A stretch of 64,000 nucleotides of DNA from Undibacterium hunanense (GTDB lineage Bacteria; Pseudomonadota; Gammaproteobacteria; Burkholderiales; Burkholderiaceae_D). Position 1 is the stretch's first letter. The number at the start of each line of letters is the position of its first letter. The notes below the pieces were generated by a model that was given only the letters and a program-made list of their open reading frames with translations, did not search any database and had not been told where the DNA came from. Of the stretch, positions 1 through 8,517 are shown one piece after another. Where the stretch lies: assembly GCF_014284335.1 (NCBI RefSeq), contig NZ_JACOGF010000004.1, positions 372,001-436,000 on the forward strand, written 5' to 3'. The position numbers and the translations under genes are program-made.

Positions 1-531
1 GATGACCAGGGGACGCTCATCCTGGGAGAAAAACACATGCGGAAAATCATGGAATTCCAGATCGGTCGGATTATACGTCAGCAGTTCACGGCGACGTGCG
101 CCTCCCAGGTAAGGTGACTGATAGCCAGCCCATTTGCCATAGGTATATTGGGCCATGATTAAACCTTCATACTCAAAACGCAGGCACTCACCGCTATGAA
201 GCAGCGTCATGCCAAAGGCCTGCACGCTTTCTTTGCTTGCAAGTAGTGTTTCGTATTCGACTTCCGTCGTGTTGAAATTGAACCCGGTAATTTCGTAAGG
301 ATGACCATCGTTGGGTATGGTCTTGGTTTGATGACTGATGCCCTCGTATTTGATACCTAGCGACAGATCAGGATTATCCGCTGCCAGACTGATTTCCTGA
401 CCGAAAGGCAATCGCAATTGCCTGCCATGGCCACCCTGATTATAAAGAAATGGATAGGTGTTGAAAGACAGCAAGTCTATATACGGGCCATCTTCGATGA
501 AGATGGGGGCGTCAAAGTGTGAGTCGCTCAC
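1..531 (-). CDS. Hypothetical protein, 3' end outside window
   Basis: Open reading frame on the minus strand that runs off the left edge, so only the first 177 codons are visible. I chose the GTG at 531 because AGGAG lies six bases upstream; the same frame stays open to an ATG at 606, which lacks a ribosome site. The visible protein is acidic and aromatic-rich with no signal peptide or transmembrane segment. It contains short motifs such as DLLSFNTYPFLYNQGG and a Gly/Tyr-rich WAGYQSPYLGGARRR stretch. I do not recognise a family. Confidence 0.6.
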   Translation of the reverse strand, partial: MSDSHFDAPIFIEDGPYIDLLSFNTYPFLYNQGGHGRQLRLPFGQEISLAADNPDLSLGIKYEGISHQTKTIPNDGHPYEITGFNFNTTEVEYETLLASKESVQAFGMTLLHSGECLRFEYEGLIMAQYTYGKWAGYQSPYLGGARRRELLTYNPTDLEFHDFPHVFFSQDERPLVI

Positions 532-694
532 GGGGCACTCCTGAAAGGGCTTGAAGAAGGCGGAATCCGGATCGGTTTTTTCCCCGGCTTGGCCGCATAT
601 TCTCATGCTATCTTGTTATGCATTCCTTGTGCCAGTTTCTTGATAAATTTGTAGACGTGGGCATGTCTTTGCCGTCATATTTTTTCAAAGGCCA

Positions 695-728
695 TAAAAA
701 AAAGGGGACCTTGCAGGCAAGGTTCCCG
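695..728 (-). terminator. Rho-independent terminator of the fasciclin gene
   Basis: On the minus strand, GGGAACCTTGC and GCAAGGTCCCC can pair around a two-base loop and are followed directly by a run of eight T. It lies about 60 bases after the fasciclin stop codon, in the right orientation. Confidence 0.85.
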
Positions 729-785
729 GATCATTTTCTTTTCAGAGCGTTTGATGCTGTGCAGGAATAATGTCCTGTATCGCCA

Positions 786-1337
786 TTATTTAGGCATTAA
801 TACGGTATCAATCACATTGATGACACCATTCGATTGATACACATCATAAGTGCTGATGCTGGCGACGTTGCCGCTTTCATCCTTGACGCTGATATTGTGC
901 GGACCATTCATCGTGAACCATAATTTTCCGCCACTGGCTGTTGCCAGTTCTATGGGGCCGCCCTGTTTTTTGATTTGCGCAGAAAGGCTCATGAAATCAT
1001 GTTTGCCAGGTACTACGTGATACGTCAGGATCTTGGTCAGTGTGGCTTTGTTTTCCGGTTTGACCAGGGTGTCGACAGTACCTGCCGGCAGTTTGGAAAA
1101 GGCGGCATTGGTTGGTGCAAACACGGTGAATGGACCTTTACTTTTCAGCGTGTCCACCAGTCCGGCCGCTTTGACTGCGGCAACCAGTGTTGTGTGATCC
1201 GCAGAGTTGACAGCGTTATCGACGATGTCTTTTGTTGGAAGCATGCTTTGGCCGCCGACTGTTACATCAGCAGCTCCAGCGATAGAGCTTGTAGCGATGG
1301 CAGCTGCGAAGAGCAGAGCGTAGTTAAATTTGCGCAT
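786..1337 (-). CDS. Secreted fasciclin (FAS1) domain protein
   Basis: A 183-residue protein with an N-terminal Sec signal peptide (RKFNYALLFAAAIATSSIAGA) followed by one FAS1 domain over about residues 35-182. The two FAS1 signatures are visible: FTVFAPTNAAFSKLP near the start and ILTYHVVPGK in the middle, with a final NGVINVIDTVLMP strand. Such proteins are periplasmic or surface adhesion and matrix proteins; the ligand is unknown. Two ATGs lie six bases apart. The second (1337) sits seven bases after AAGGA and is preferred; the first would touch the ribosome site. It is monocistronic with its own terminator and is divergent from the TonB receptor. Confidence 0.9.
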   Translation of the reverse strand: MRKFNYALLFAAAIATSSIAGAADVTVGGQSMLPTKDIVDNAVNSADHTTLVAAVKAAGLVDTLKSKGPFTVFAPTNAAFSKLPAGTVDTLVKPENKATLTKILTYHVVPGKHDFMSLSAQIKKQGGPIELATASGGKLWFTMNGPHNISVKDESGNVASISTYDVYQSNGVINVIDTVLMPK

Positions 1338-1853
1338 GATCATTTCCTTTTAAGATAAGTGCGAGATCGCATAATCTTCTACGGGATATAAAACGCATTG
1401 GTTTCAGTTATTTATAAAAATGTGAAAACAAGCTTTCTGCGCATCGCCATGTTTCACTGATCAATGTTTGTCATCGTGACCCATGCGTCAGGTAGTCGCC
1501 GTTCTTCAAGCGCCAGTTTGCATGCGACTTTTCCCCCGCACTCATTTTCCCCTATTAATGATCTAGGTTCTGAAGCTTCATGCCATCGAACCGTACTGTA
1601 CGCACGCAATCAGGGCATGAATATTTAAAAATTGTGAATCCGATTTCTTGTTTTTCACGTAATAAGACTTGATAAGAATAAAAATCAGCTTGATTCCCAT
1701 ATTGCAGGATGAGGAAATTTCAAAAATTCATGCAGGTAAGCAAGCAGGTCTGGTTATTGCTCGTGGAATATAAAAAGGATGAGGAATTTTTATTCCCTCA
1801 TACAAATAAGCTTCAAAAGATAAAATTAGTATAAAAATATTAACGGAGCCATA
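1338..1853. other. Divergent intergenic region, fasciclin / TonB receptor
   Basis: About 515 AT-rich bases that must hold the promoters of both flanking genes. A direct repeat AGGATGAGGAA occurs near 1707 and 1777; the second copy begins an imperfect hairpin GAGGAAT/ATTCCCTC. A 34-codon reading frame (1730-1834) precedes the receptor without a convincing ribosome site. No operator of known type was recognised. Confidence 0.5.
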
Positions 1854-3953
1854 ATGCAAAAAACGAAAATGAACCGCGTACTACGGGCCTGTTTCGGTCT
1901 TTTGCTGATACATACGTTTGATGCAGTACAGGCACAAGAACAGACACAGGCAGTACAGACAGATAAGTCAGGCAAACCAGAAACAATAGCCACAGTGCAA
2001 GTGCTGGGTAATTACGATAATGCTCTTGGCACCAGTAATGCTGCCAGCCAGGGTTCGGTGACATCGAATCTGGTCAGTAACCGGCCAGCATTGCGCACAG
2101 GAGAATTGCTGGAGTTTGTACCCGGCATGATCGTCACCCAGCATAGTGGTGACGGCAAGGCCAATCAATATTTTTTGCGTGGTTTTAATCTTGATCATGG
2201 CACTGACTTTGCGACCTTTGTGGATGGCATGCCGGTGAATATGCGTTCGCATGCCCATGGTCAGGGGTATTCTGACCTGAATTTTCTGATGCCCGAACTG
2301 GTGCAGCGTATCGATTACAAGAAGGGCACGTATTTCGCCGATGAAGGTGATTTTGCTTCTGCCGGTGCGGCGCACTTGCGTCTGGCTGATAAATTGGGGG
2401 CGGGTATCGCCAGCCTGACTTTGGGGCCTTATGCTTATCAGCGTGCTGTACTGGCAAATTCCATGGCTGTGGCGAATGGCAATTTGCTGTATGGCCTGGA
2501 AGTGAACCGTAATGACGGCCCCTGGGTGAATCCGGAAAACGTGCGTAAATACAGTGCTGTCTTGCGCTATAGCCAGGGCACGCACGATGATGGTTACAGC
2601 CTGACTGCAATGGCGTATAAGAATCGCTGGAATTCTACCGATCAGATACCGCTACGTGCAGTTGAATCGGGACAGATCAGCAGGTTCGGTGCGATTGACA
2701 CCACAGATGGGGGGCAGAGTTCACGTTACAGTCTGTCATATGCAATGAAAAAACGTAATCAGGATGGCGTGTTTGAAATGGATGCCTATGCCGTGCAATC
2801 CAGCCTGGACCTGTTCAGCAATTTTACTTATTTCCTGAATAATCCAGATATGGGTGACCAGTTCAGCCAAAGCGAAAAACGCCAGATGCTGGGGCTGAAC
2901 ATCAGCCAGAGTTGGCCGCTGAGTATCGCGGATCTGGAGATGCATAACAAGATAGGCGTGCAACTACGTTACGATAAACTGTCGCCGGTTGGTATTTACA
3001 ACACCGTTGCACAGCAACGCATATCGACGATACGACAAGACAACGTCAAAGAAGCCAGCGCTGGTTTTTATGCAGAAAATTCCATCCAGTGGTTACCCAA
3101 GTTTCGCAGTATTGCCGGCCTGCGTTACGATACGTATCGCTTTGATGTCAACAGCAGCATAGACGGTAATTCTGGCAAGGCCAGTGATCATATCGTATCG
3201 CCCAAGTTGTCACTGATCTTCGGCCCCTGGAATAAGACCGAGTATTTCATCAACTATGGTACGGGCTTCCACAGCAATGATGCACGTGGCACTACGCAAA
3301 CGCGCCTGCCAGATGGTGGTGTATCAACACCTGTTACGCCTCTGGTAAAAACCAAAGGCGCAGAACTTGGCATGCGTACAGAAATCATTCCTGGCCTGCA
3401 AAGCTCGCTGGCACTGTGGCGTCTGGATATCGCTTCTGAGTTGCTGTTTGTTGGTGACGCCGGTGAAACCGAACCCAGCAGGGCCAGTCGTCGTACCGGC
3501 ATAGAATGGAACAACCATTACATCGCCGCTCCCTGGTTGTTGTTTGATCTTGACCTGGCCGCATCGCGCGCACGTTATACGCAGAACGATGTGGTGGGCA
3601 ATTATGTTCCTGGCTCCATCGACAGGGTAGCGTCTTTTGGCGTGACGATGACCGACATGGGGCGCTGGTATGGTGGCTTTGAATTGCGTTATTTCGGCCC
3701 ACGCCCATTGATCGAAGACAATAGCGTGCGCTCTTCTTCCACCACGCTGGCCTATGCACGTGTGGGTTACAAGATCAATGCCAGAACCAGGCTGACCATG
3801 GATGTGTTTAATCTGTTCAATAAACAGGCCAGCGACATTGATTACTATTACCAGTCGCGACTGTCACGTGAAAATGTGGATGGTGCCAGCGACATCCATT
3901 TTCACCCGGTTGAACCACGTTCGGTCAGACTGACGTTGACGCATAATTTTTGA
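1854..3953 (+). CDS. TonB-dependent outer membrane receptor
   Basis: A 699-residue outer membrane transporter. It has a signal peptide ending at AVQA, a plug domain (about 60-180) with RTGELLEFVPGMIVTQHSG and FLRGFNLDHGTDF, and a beta-barrel ending in the aromatic C-terminus LTLTHNF. The His-rich plug segment MRSHAHGQGYSDLNFLMPEL is characteristic of a widespread receptor group whose substrate I cannot assign. There is no N-terminal secretin/STN domain, so no FecA-type signalling is expected. ACGGAG eight bases before the ATG supports the start. The next gene is convergent, so the receptor seems to be transcribed alone. Confidence 0.93.
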   Translation: MQKTKMNRVLRACFGLLLIHTFDAVQAQEQTQAVQTDKSGKPETIATVQVLGNYDNALGTSNAASQGSVTSNLVSNRPALRTGELLEFVPGMIVTQHSGDGKANQYFLRGFNLDHGTDFATFVDGMPVNMRSHAHGQGYSDLNFLMPELVQRIDYKKGTYFADEGDFASAGAAHLRLADKLGAGIASLTLGPYAYQRAVLANSMAVANGNLLYGLEVNRNDGPWVNPENVRKYSAVLRYSQGTHDDGYSLTAMAYKNRWNSTDQIPLRAVESGQISRFGAIDTTDGGQSSRYSLSYAMKKRNQDGVFEMDAYAVQSSLDLFSNFTYFLNNPDMGDQFSQSEKRQMLGLNISQSWPLSIADLEMHNKIGVQLRYDKLSPVGIYNTVAQQRISTIRQDNVKEASAGFYAENSIQWLPKFRSIAGLRYDTYRFDVNSSIDGNSGKASDHIVSPKLSLIFGPWNKTEYFINYGTGFHSNDARGTTQTRLPDGGVSTPVTPLVKTKGAELGMRTEIIPGLQSSLALWRLDIASELLFVGDAGETEPSRASRRTGIEWNNHYIAAPWLLFDLDLAASRARYTQNDVVGNYVPGSIDRVASFGVTMTDMGRWYGGFELRYFGPRPLIEDNSVRSSSTTLAYARVGYKINARTRLTMDVFNLFNKQASDIDYYYQSRLSRENVDGASDIHFHPVEPRSVRLTLTHNF

Positions 3954-3996
3954 TACTGGTGACGTTTGCCCGTATAGATATTTGCCTCACGCATCC

Positions 3997-4575
3997 TCAG
4001 CGAGCTTGCTTGCGCATAACAATAAAGCTGCCCAAGCCCAGCAACACACCCATTACAAAACCATATCCGTGGCCTGCCTTGATGCCTGACGCTACATACA
4101 GATCAAGTGCGGCCTGTATGGCGATGATGACTGCGCTGAATAGTGTGACACGAGGGTTTGCCCGCAATACAAGTGCGGCACCGCATAGCGCCATCAACGC
4201 CTGTGAAGCACCATCAGTGACCAGCGTGGGGTAGTACCATACGCTGGCTATCTGACCGGTGATGCCACCTGCCACATAGATGGCAAGAAAGATGCGCCAT
4301 CCATACCGTTTTTCTATCGCATTGCCGATGACGACGATGCACATGGTATTGAACAGCATATGCAGGAAATGCACATGCAAAAATTGCGATACCAGCAAAC
4401 GCCACCATTCATGCGTAGTCCATAAATCACCGGTTACCGCTCCGAATTGCGGTAGCAGCAGGGATTTTTGTGTGGCAAAAATTGACTGATCCAGCATCAT
4501 GGCGACGATAGTCCACCCTGCGAGGATAAGTATGGCAATGCTGAACGTAGCGGGACTACCTGGGCGATATGTCAT
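3997..4575 (-). CDS. Rhomboid-family intramembrane serine protease
   Basis: A 192-residue polytopic membrane protein with about six hydrophobic helices. The rhomboid features are present: an N-terminal-side HVHFLHMLFN helix (the HxxxN region), GASQALMALCG with the presumed nucleophile serine, and AGHGYGFVMGVLLG with the candidate catalytic histidine. The usual GxSG is GASQ here, so the residue after the serine is unusual. The ATG at 4575 begins just before the first membrane helix. An alternative TTG at 4695 adds 40 residues of low-complexity basic sequence and is less likely. Function is cleavage of membrane substrates; the target is unknown. It is convergent with the TonB receptor. Confidence 0.8.
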   Translation of the reverse strand: MTYRPGSPATFSIAILILAGWTIVAMMLDQSIFATQKSLLLPQFGAVTGDLWTTHEWWRLLVSQFLHVHFLHMLFNTMCIVVIGNAIEKRYGWRIFLAIYVAGGITGQIASVWYYPTLVTDGASQALMALCGAALVLRANPRVTLFSAVIIAIQAALDLYVASGIKAGHGYGFVMGVLLGLGSFIVMRKQAR

Positions 4576-4788
4576 GCAGTAATTGGTTGAATAAGTTGAC
4601 GGTGTTGCGTAATGATAGCGGCAGAAGAGTAGCTTGCGGCTACGGACCTGCTTGCTGTTGCATAGCCGCAGTTTACTAGCGTCAAACTTCCTCAAACAAG
4701 TAAAAAACCAAAGATTTTGTGCGTTGCGCCAAAAATAGTGTTTGCATTTTTCCGTTCCTTATTTGATTATATGCGCAAATAGTATTAT

Positions 4789-4802
4789 TTGAGCTTGATC
4801 AA
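4789..4802. promoter_or_regulatory. FNR/Anr-like site upstream of sox
   Basis: TTGAG-CTTG-ATCAA differs at one of ten defined positions from the FNR/CRP-like consensus TTGAT-N4-ATCAA. It lies about 105 bases before the chosen soxC start, in an AT-rich region. Regulation is inferred only from the match. Confidence 0.4.
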
Positions 4803-4906
4803 ATTCAGATCGCTAAAACTGTGCACAAAAAAGCATACGGCTGGTTGCAGTGGTAAAGCATACTGACCTGTATGGACGAAGTATCTCATTGGAAAGTTTC
4901 AGTATC

Positions 4907-6271
4907 ATGTCTATCCAAGTCAAAAAATCTGGCCAGTTGCGCCGTGCGCCTGAGAATTTTCTGGATGCGCCCTTGCGTCAGGCTATCAGTGAACATGGCT
5001 TGAATGATGAGCGGCGTGGTTTTCTGCGCAAGAGTTTTGCAGCAGCCACGGCGGCACTGGCATCTGGCGTGGCAATGGCCAGGCCAGGCAGCGTGCCCGA
5101 AGGTGATGGTGACCCGCTGATACTGAATTTACAGGATCACGCCAAGACCCTGGGCAATCCGGTTGTCATGCAGGGGTATGGCCAGCCTTCCAGATTTGAA
5201 GCGAATTTGCAGCGTCGGCAATCGCCCGGCTTGACGCGCGTGCCGCAGGCTTCGGTTTCTTTTGCGCCACTGCAAGGCTTTTTTGGCATCATCACTCCCA
5301 GTGGACTGCATTTTGAACGTCACCATCAGGGTTGGATAGATATCGACCCGGCCCAGCATCGTTTCATGATCAATGGCCTGGTGCGTGAAGCCAAGGTGTA
5401 CACCATGGACGACCTGATGCGCCTGCCCTCGGTATCGCGCATGCATTTCATCGAATGTGGCGCCAATAGCGCGACCGAATGGGGCAATGTTGCCGTACCC
5501 ACCGTGCAGTACACGCATGGCATGTTGAGTTGCTGTGAATTTACTGGCGTACCGCTGTCAGTGTTGCTGGACGATTGCGGCATTGATCGCAAGAAGGCCA
5601 AATTTGTACTGGCTGAAGGTGGCGATGGTTCTGCCATGACACGCACGATAGATATTGCCCGTGCCATGGATGATGTCATCGTCGCATATGGCATGAATGG
5701 CGAAATGTTGCGGCCAGAAAATGGCTATCCACTGCGTCTGGTGGTACCAGGTGTGCAAGGTGTATCCTGGGTCAAATGGTTGCGTCGTATTGAAGTTGGT
5801 GACCAGCCCTGGGCAACCAAGGATGAAGCCATCCATTACATTGATCTGCAACCCAGCGGCCTGCACCGGCAATATACCTCGGTGCAGGAATGCAAGTCGG
5901 TCATTACCACACCTTCCGGCGGGCAGATGCTGCTGGAAAAAGGTTTTCACAACATCACCGGCTTGGCCTGGTCAGGGCGTGGCAAGATCAAGCGCGTGGA
6001 TGTCTCTGCCGATGGTGGTCGTAGTTGGCGCACCGCCAGGCTGGAAGGCCCGGTACTCGGCAAATGCCTGACACGCTTCAATATCGACTGGAACTGGGAT
6101 GGTGCACCGGCCATCCTGCAATCGCGTGCCATAGATGAAACTGGTTATGTCCAGCCCAAAATCGCACAGTTGCGCGAAGTGCGCGGTACCAAATCGATTT
6201 ATCACAACAATGCCATTCAGTCGTGGAAGATCAATGAAGACGGCGAGGTTAGCAATGTACAGGTCGCTTAA
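4907..6271 (+). CDS. soxC: Sulfane dehydrogenase molybdenum subunit SoxC
   Basis: A 454-residue molybdopterin oxidoreductase of the sulfite oxidase family. With SoxD it removes electrons from the sulfane sulfur bound to SoxY in the periplasm. It has a twin-arginine signal (RRGFLRKSF, about residues 36-44) followed by a hydrophobic Ala-rich stretch, and HFIECGANS with Cys184 as the predicted molybdenum ligand. A C-terminal dimerisation domain contains IKRVDVSADGGRSWRTA. I place the start at 4907, with GGAAAG upstream; the frame extends to a GTG at 4850. The stop overlaps the preferred soxD start. It is the first sox gene and has an FNR-like site upstream. Confidence 0.94.
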   Translation: MSIQVKKSGQLRRAPENFLDAPLRQAISEHGLNDERRGFLRKSFAAATAALASGVAMARPGSVPEGDGDPLILNLQDHAKTLGNPVVMQGYGQPSRFEANLQRRQSPGLTRVPQASVSFAPLQGFFGIITPSGLHFERHHQGWIDIDPAQHRFMINGLVREAKVYTMDDLMRLPSVSRMHFIECGANSATEWGNVAVPTVQYTHGMLSCCEFTGVPLSVLLDDCGIDRKKAKFVLAEGGDGSAMTRTIDIARAMDDVIVAYGMNGEMLRPENGYPLRLVVPGVQGVSWVKWLRRIEVGDQPWATKDEAIHYIDLQPSGLHRQYTSVQECKSVITTPSGGQMLLEKGFHNITGLAWSGRGKIKRVDVSADGGRSWRTARLEGPVLGKCLTRFNIDWNWDGAPAILQSRAIDETGYVQPKIAQLREVRGTKSIYHNNAIQSWKINEDGEVSNVQVA

Positions 6272-7286
6272 GATGAATACGCTGACTAAGCTCATGGGCA
6301 TGCTTGTCCTGACCGGGACGGTATTGCTTGCCAGTGCCGCGGACTATAACAATATAGGCCGCGCAGCGACTCCCAAGGAAGTCGCTGCCTGGGATATCGA
6401 TGTGCGCCCCGACTTCAAGGGTTTGCCTAAAGGGCGCGGCAGTGTAGACCAGGGCCAGCAAGTCTGGGATGGCAAATGCGCTTCCTGCCATGGCACTTTT
6501 GGTGAATCTAACCAGGTGTTCACCCCCATCGTCGGTGGCACCACAAAAGAAGACGTCAAGAATGGACGGGTTGCTGCCTTGACCGGTAATAGCCAGCCAC
6601 AACGTACTACCCTGATGAAAGTGGCGACGGTGTCGACGCTATGGGATTACATCAACCGCGCCATGCCCTGGAATGCACCCAAGACCCTGACGACGGATGA
6701 AGTGTATGCGGTGACTGCTTATATCCTGAACCTGGGCGGGGTGGTTGCCGACGACTTTACCATGTCGGACGAGAACATTGCCGACGTACAGAAGCGCATG
6801 CCGAATCGACTGGGGATGAGTCAGCAGCATGGCTTGTGGCAAACCACAGGCAAGCCCGACGTGAAGAATGCCGCCTGCATGAAAGACTGTATCAAGGAAG
6901 TGACAATCACCTCTGAATTGCCGGTTTTTGCGCGCAGTGCCAATGGCAATCCTGTTGAACAAAATCGTACTGTCGGTGCTGTGCGGGGCGTGGACCTGAA
7001 CAAGGCTGCTGTCATCAAAGTCAGCCAGCCTGCTGTGGATGAAGGTTTTAAACTCGCCAAGCAATATGCCTGTGTCGCCTGCCATGGTATCAAGGATAAA
7101 ATTGTTGGCCCCGGCTTTGCCCAGATTGCGGCAAAATATAAAGATGATGCCAGCGCAGAAACCAGTTTGACCAAAAAAATCAAGGCCGGTGGCAGTGGTG
7201 CCTGGGGTGATATTCCCATGCCACCACAAGCCCATGTCAAGGATAGCGAAATCAAAACCATGCTGAACTGGATTTTGCGACAATAA
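6255..7286 (+). CDS. soxD: Diheme cytochrome c subunit SoxD
   Basis: A 343-residue periplasmic cytochrome that takes electrons from SoxC. There is a signal peptide at the N-terminus (KLMGMLVLTGTVLLASA) and two covalent heme sites, CASCH at 75-79 and CVACH at 273-277. The long inter-domain segment is typical of the two-heme form of SoxD. GGCGAGG six bases before the ATG at 6255 supports a start overlapping the end of soxC by 17 bases; an ATG at 6273 is the alternative and gives a shorter signal peptide. The pair is translationally coupled. The C-terminus LNWILRQ is typical of class I c cytochromes. Confidence 0.93.
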   Translation: MYRSLKMNTLTKLMGMLVLTGTVLLASAADYNNIGRAATPKEVAAWDIDVRPDFKGLPKGRGSVDQGQQVWDGKCASCHGTFGESNQVFTPIVGGTTKEDVKNGRVAALTGNSQPQRTTLMKVATVSTLWDYINRAMPWNAPKTLTTDEVYAVTAYILNLGGVVADDFTMSDENIADVQKRMPNRLGMSQQHGLWQTTGKPDVKNAACMKDCIKEVTITSELPVFARSANGNPVEQNRTVGAVRGVDLNKAAVIKVSQPAVDEGFKLAKQYACVACHGIKDKIVGPGFAQIAAKYKDDASAETSLTKKIKAGGSGAWGDIPMPPQAHVKDSEIKTMLNWILRQ

Positions 7287-7408
7287 TCCGACATAAATTT
7301 TTTGCAGGTATGTCATATCGACGGAACGAATTCGCGTTAAGCTATATCGAATAGAATTCAATTCAATTAAATTGCATCATCAGGCAAATGCTCACTCAGG
7401 AGACAGTA

Positions 7409-7897
7409 ATGAAGCAGGCAATCAAGAACAATGCTGACAGTCAGCAACGCCGTGATTTTTTACGCATTTCCACCATATTCGGTCTGGCTTTTGCCGCTGG
7501 CTTGCTGAAGCCGTCCGATGTGTTTGCTGCAGAGTGGCAAGCCAAGGCATTTGAAGCCAAGAGCCTGCAGGATGCGTTTGCTGCACTGGGTGCAGGTAGC
7601 CCAACTGTCAGCGCCGACATCGTGATCGGTGCGCCAGATATCGCCGAAAATGGTGCGGTTGTGCCCGTCAGCGTCAGCAGCAAAGCTGCCAATACAGAAT
7701 ACATTGCGATTCTGATAGAAAAAAACCCGAATGCCATGTCAGCGGCCTTCAATATTCCAGAAGGCACAGAAGCCTCCGTCAGCACCCGTGTCAAGGTAGG
7801 CGAAACATCGAATGTGCATGCGCTGGTGAAAGCAGATGGTAAATGGCTGGTAGCATCTAAAGAAATAAAAGTTACTTTAGGTGGCTGCGGCGGTTAA
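7409..7897 (+). CDS. soxY: Sulfur carrier protein SoxY
   Basis: A 162-residue carrier that binds pathway intermediates on its C-terminal cysteine. It has a Tat signal (RRDFLRIS, followed by a hydrophobic segment, cleavage near VFAA) and the diagnostic Gly-Gly-Cys-Gly-Gly C-terminus (the protein ends TLGGCGG). AGGAGA seven bases upstream fixes the ATG at 7409 rather than the in-frame ATG at 7388. A gap of 121 bases after soxD is AT-rich and could hold a promoter. In most sox clusters soxZ follows immediately; here about 300 bases of repeat DNA intervene. Confidence 0.95.
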   Translation: MKQAIKNNADSQQRRDFLRISTIFGLAFAAGLLKPSDVFAAEWQAKAFEAKSLQDAFAALGAGSPTVSADIVIGAPDIAENGAVVPVSVSSKAANTEYIAILIEKNPNAMSAAFNIPEGTEASVSTRVKVGETSNVHALVKADGKWLVASKEIKVTLGGCGG

Positions 7898-7903
7898 ATT
7901 ATA

Positions 7904-8140
7904 AGACCTCTCAACACAGAGGCACAGAGACACAGAGGCGCACAGAGAAACCTGAAGAGTGAGACCGGAATGTAGGTTGGGCTACGATTTATCAGCCCAA
8001 CACTCAGAGTGTTAATCACGCATTCAATTATCGTAAGCCGAGGGGGCGGCCTGCCAAGAGTAACATGGTACGCACTACTCAAACTGTATGAATGATTCCT
8101 CTTGCTTTTCTCTGTGTCTCTGTGGTGAGCTTTCAGGTCT
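7904..8140. repeat. MITE-like repeat between soxY and soxZ
   Basis: About 237 non-coding bases bounded by imperfect inverted arms. The left arm (7904-7950) starts AGACCTCTCAACACAGAGG and ends CACAGAGAAA; the right arm (8107-8140) is its imperfect reverse complement and ends TTTCAGGTCT. Between them lies a hairpin with TTGGGCT (7977-7983) and AGCCCAA (7994-8000). A near-identical copy of the left arm is found inverted at 27801-27848, so this is a dispersed element rather than a local sequence. No transposase is present. Confidence 0.7.
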
Positions 8141-8193
8141 TGATCAGGTATTCATTTAAAATGAAGTGTAGTTAGTTAAAAAAGGGAGACATC

Positions 8194-8505
8194 ATGGGCG
8201 ATCCTATGCGTATTCGGGCGGCAGTTACTGGCGACGTTGTCGAAGTAAAAGTATTGATGCGTCACGATATGGAAACCGGTCAGCGTAAAGATCTGGAAGG
8301 TAAGGTCGTACCTGCACATTTCATCAAGACCTTGCAAGCCAAATGGAAAGACAAGCTGGTGCTGGATGCGCAGTTTGGTCCTTCAGTTTCCAAGGATCCT
8401 TTTCTGTCCTTCAAGTTCAAAGGTGGCGTTAAGGGAGATAAAGTGTCGGTCACCTGGATAGACAGCAAAGGTGACCAGCGTACCGATGAAGCAGCCATAG
8501 CCTGA
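8194..8505 (+). CDS. soxZ: SoxY partner protein SoxZ
   Basis: A 103-residue immunoglobulin-like protein without a signal peptide; it is normally exported with SoxY, forming the SoxYZ carrier. Family features are MRIRAAVTGDVVEVKVLMRHDMETG at the N-terminus, the central PAHFI segment and a WIDSKGD strand near the C-terminus. GGGAG seven bases before the ATG gives the start. The soxA start follows 12 bases after the stop. Because repeat DNA separates it from soxY, its transcription may depend on read-through or on a promoter within the repeat. Confidence 0.94.
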   Translation: MGDPMRIRAAVTGDVVEVKVLMRHDMETGQRKDLEGKVVPAHFIKTLQAKWKDKLVLDAQFGPSVSKDPFLSFKFKGGVKGDKVSVTWIDSKGDQRTDEAAIA

Positions 8506-8517
8506 TAAGGAAACCCC

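Noticed and set aside
1730..1834. 34-codon frame upstream of the TonB receptor
   Set aside because: No proper ribosome site and no recognisable pattern; recorded only as a possible leader peptide.
7904..7950. CACAGAG repeats considered as a CRISPR or phase-variation array
   Set aside because: Units are short, uneven and without spacers, and the block recurs elsewhere as one arm of a dispersed repeat.
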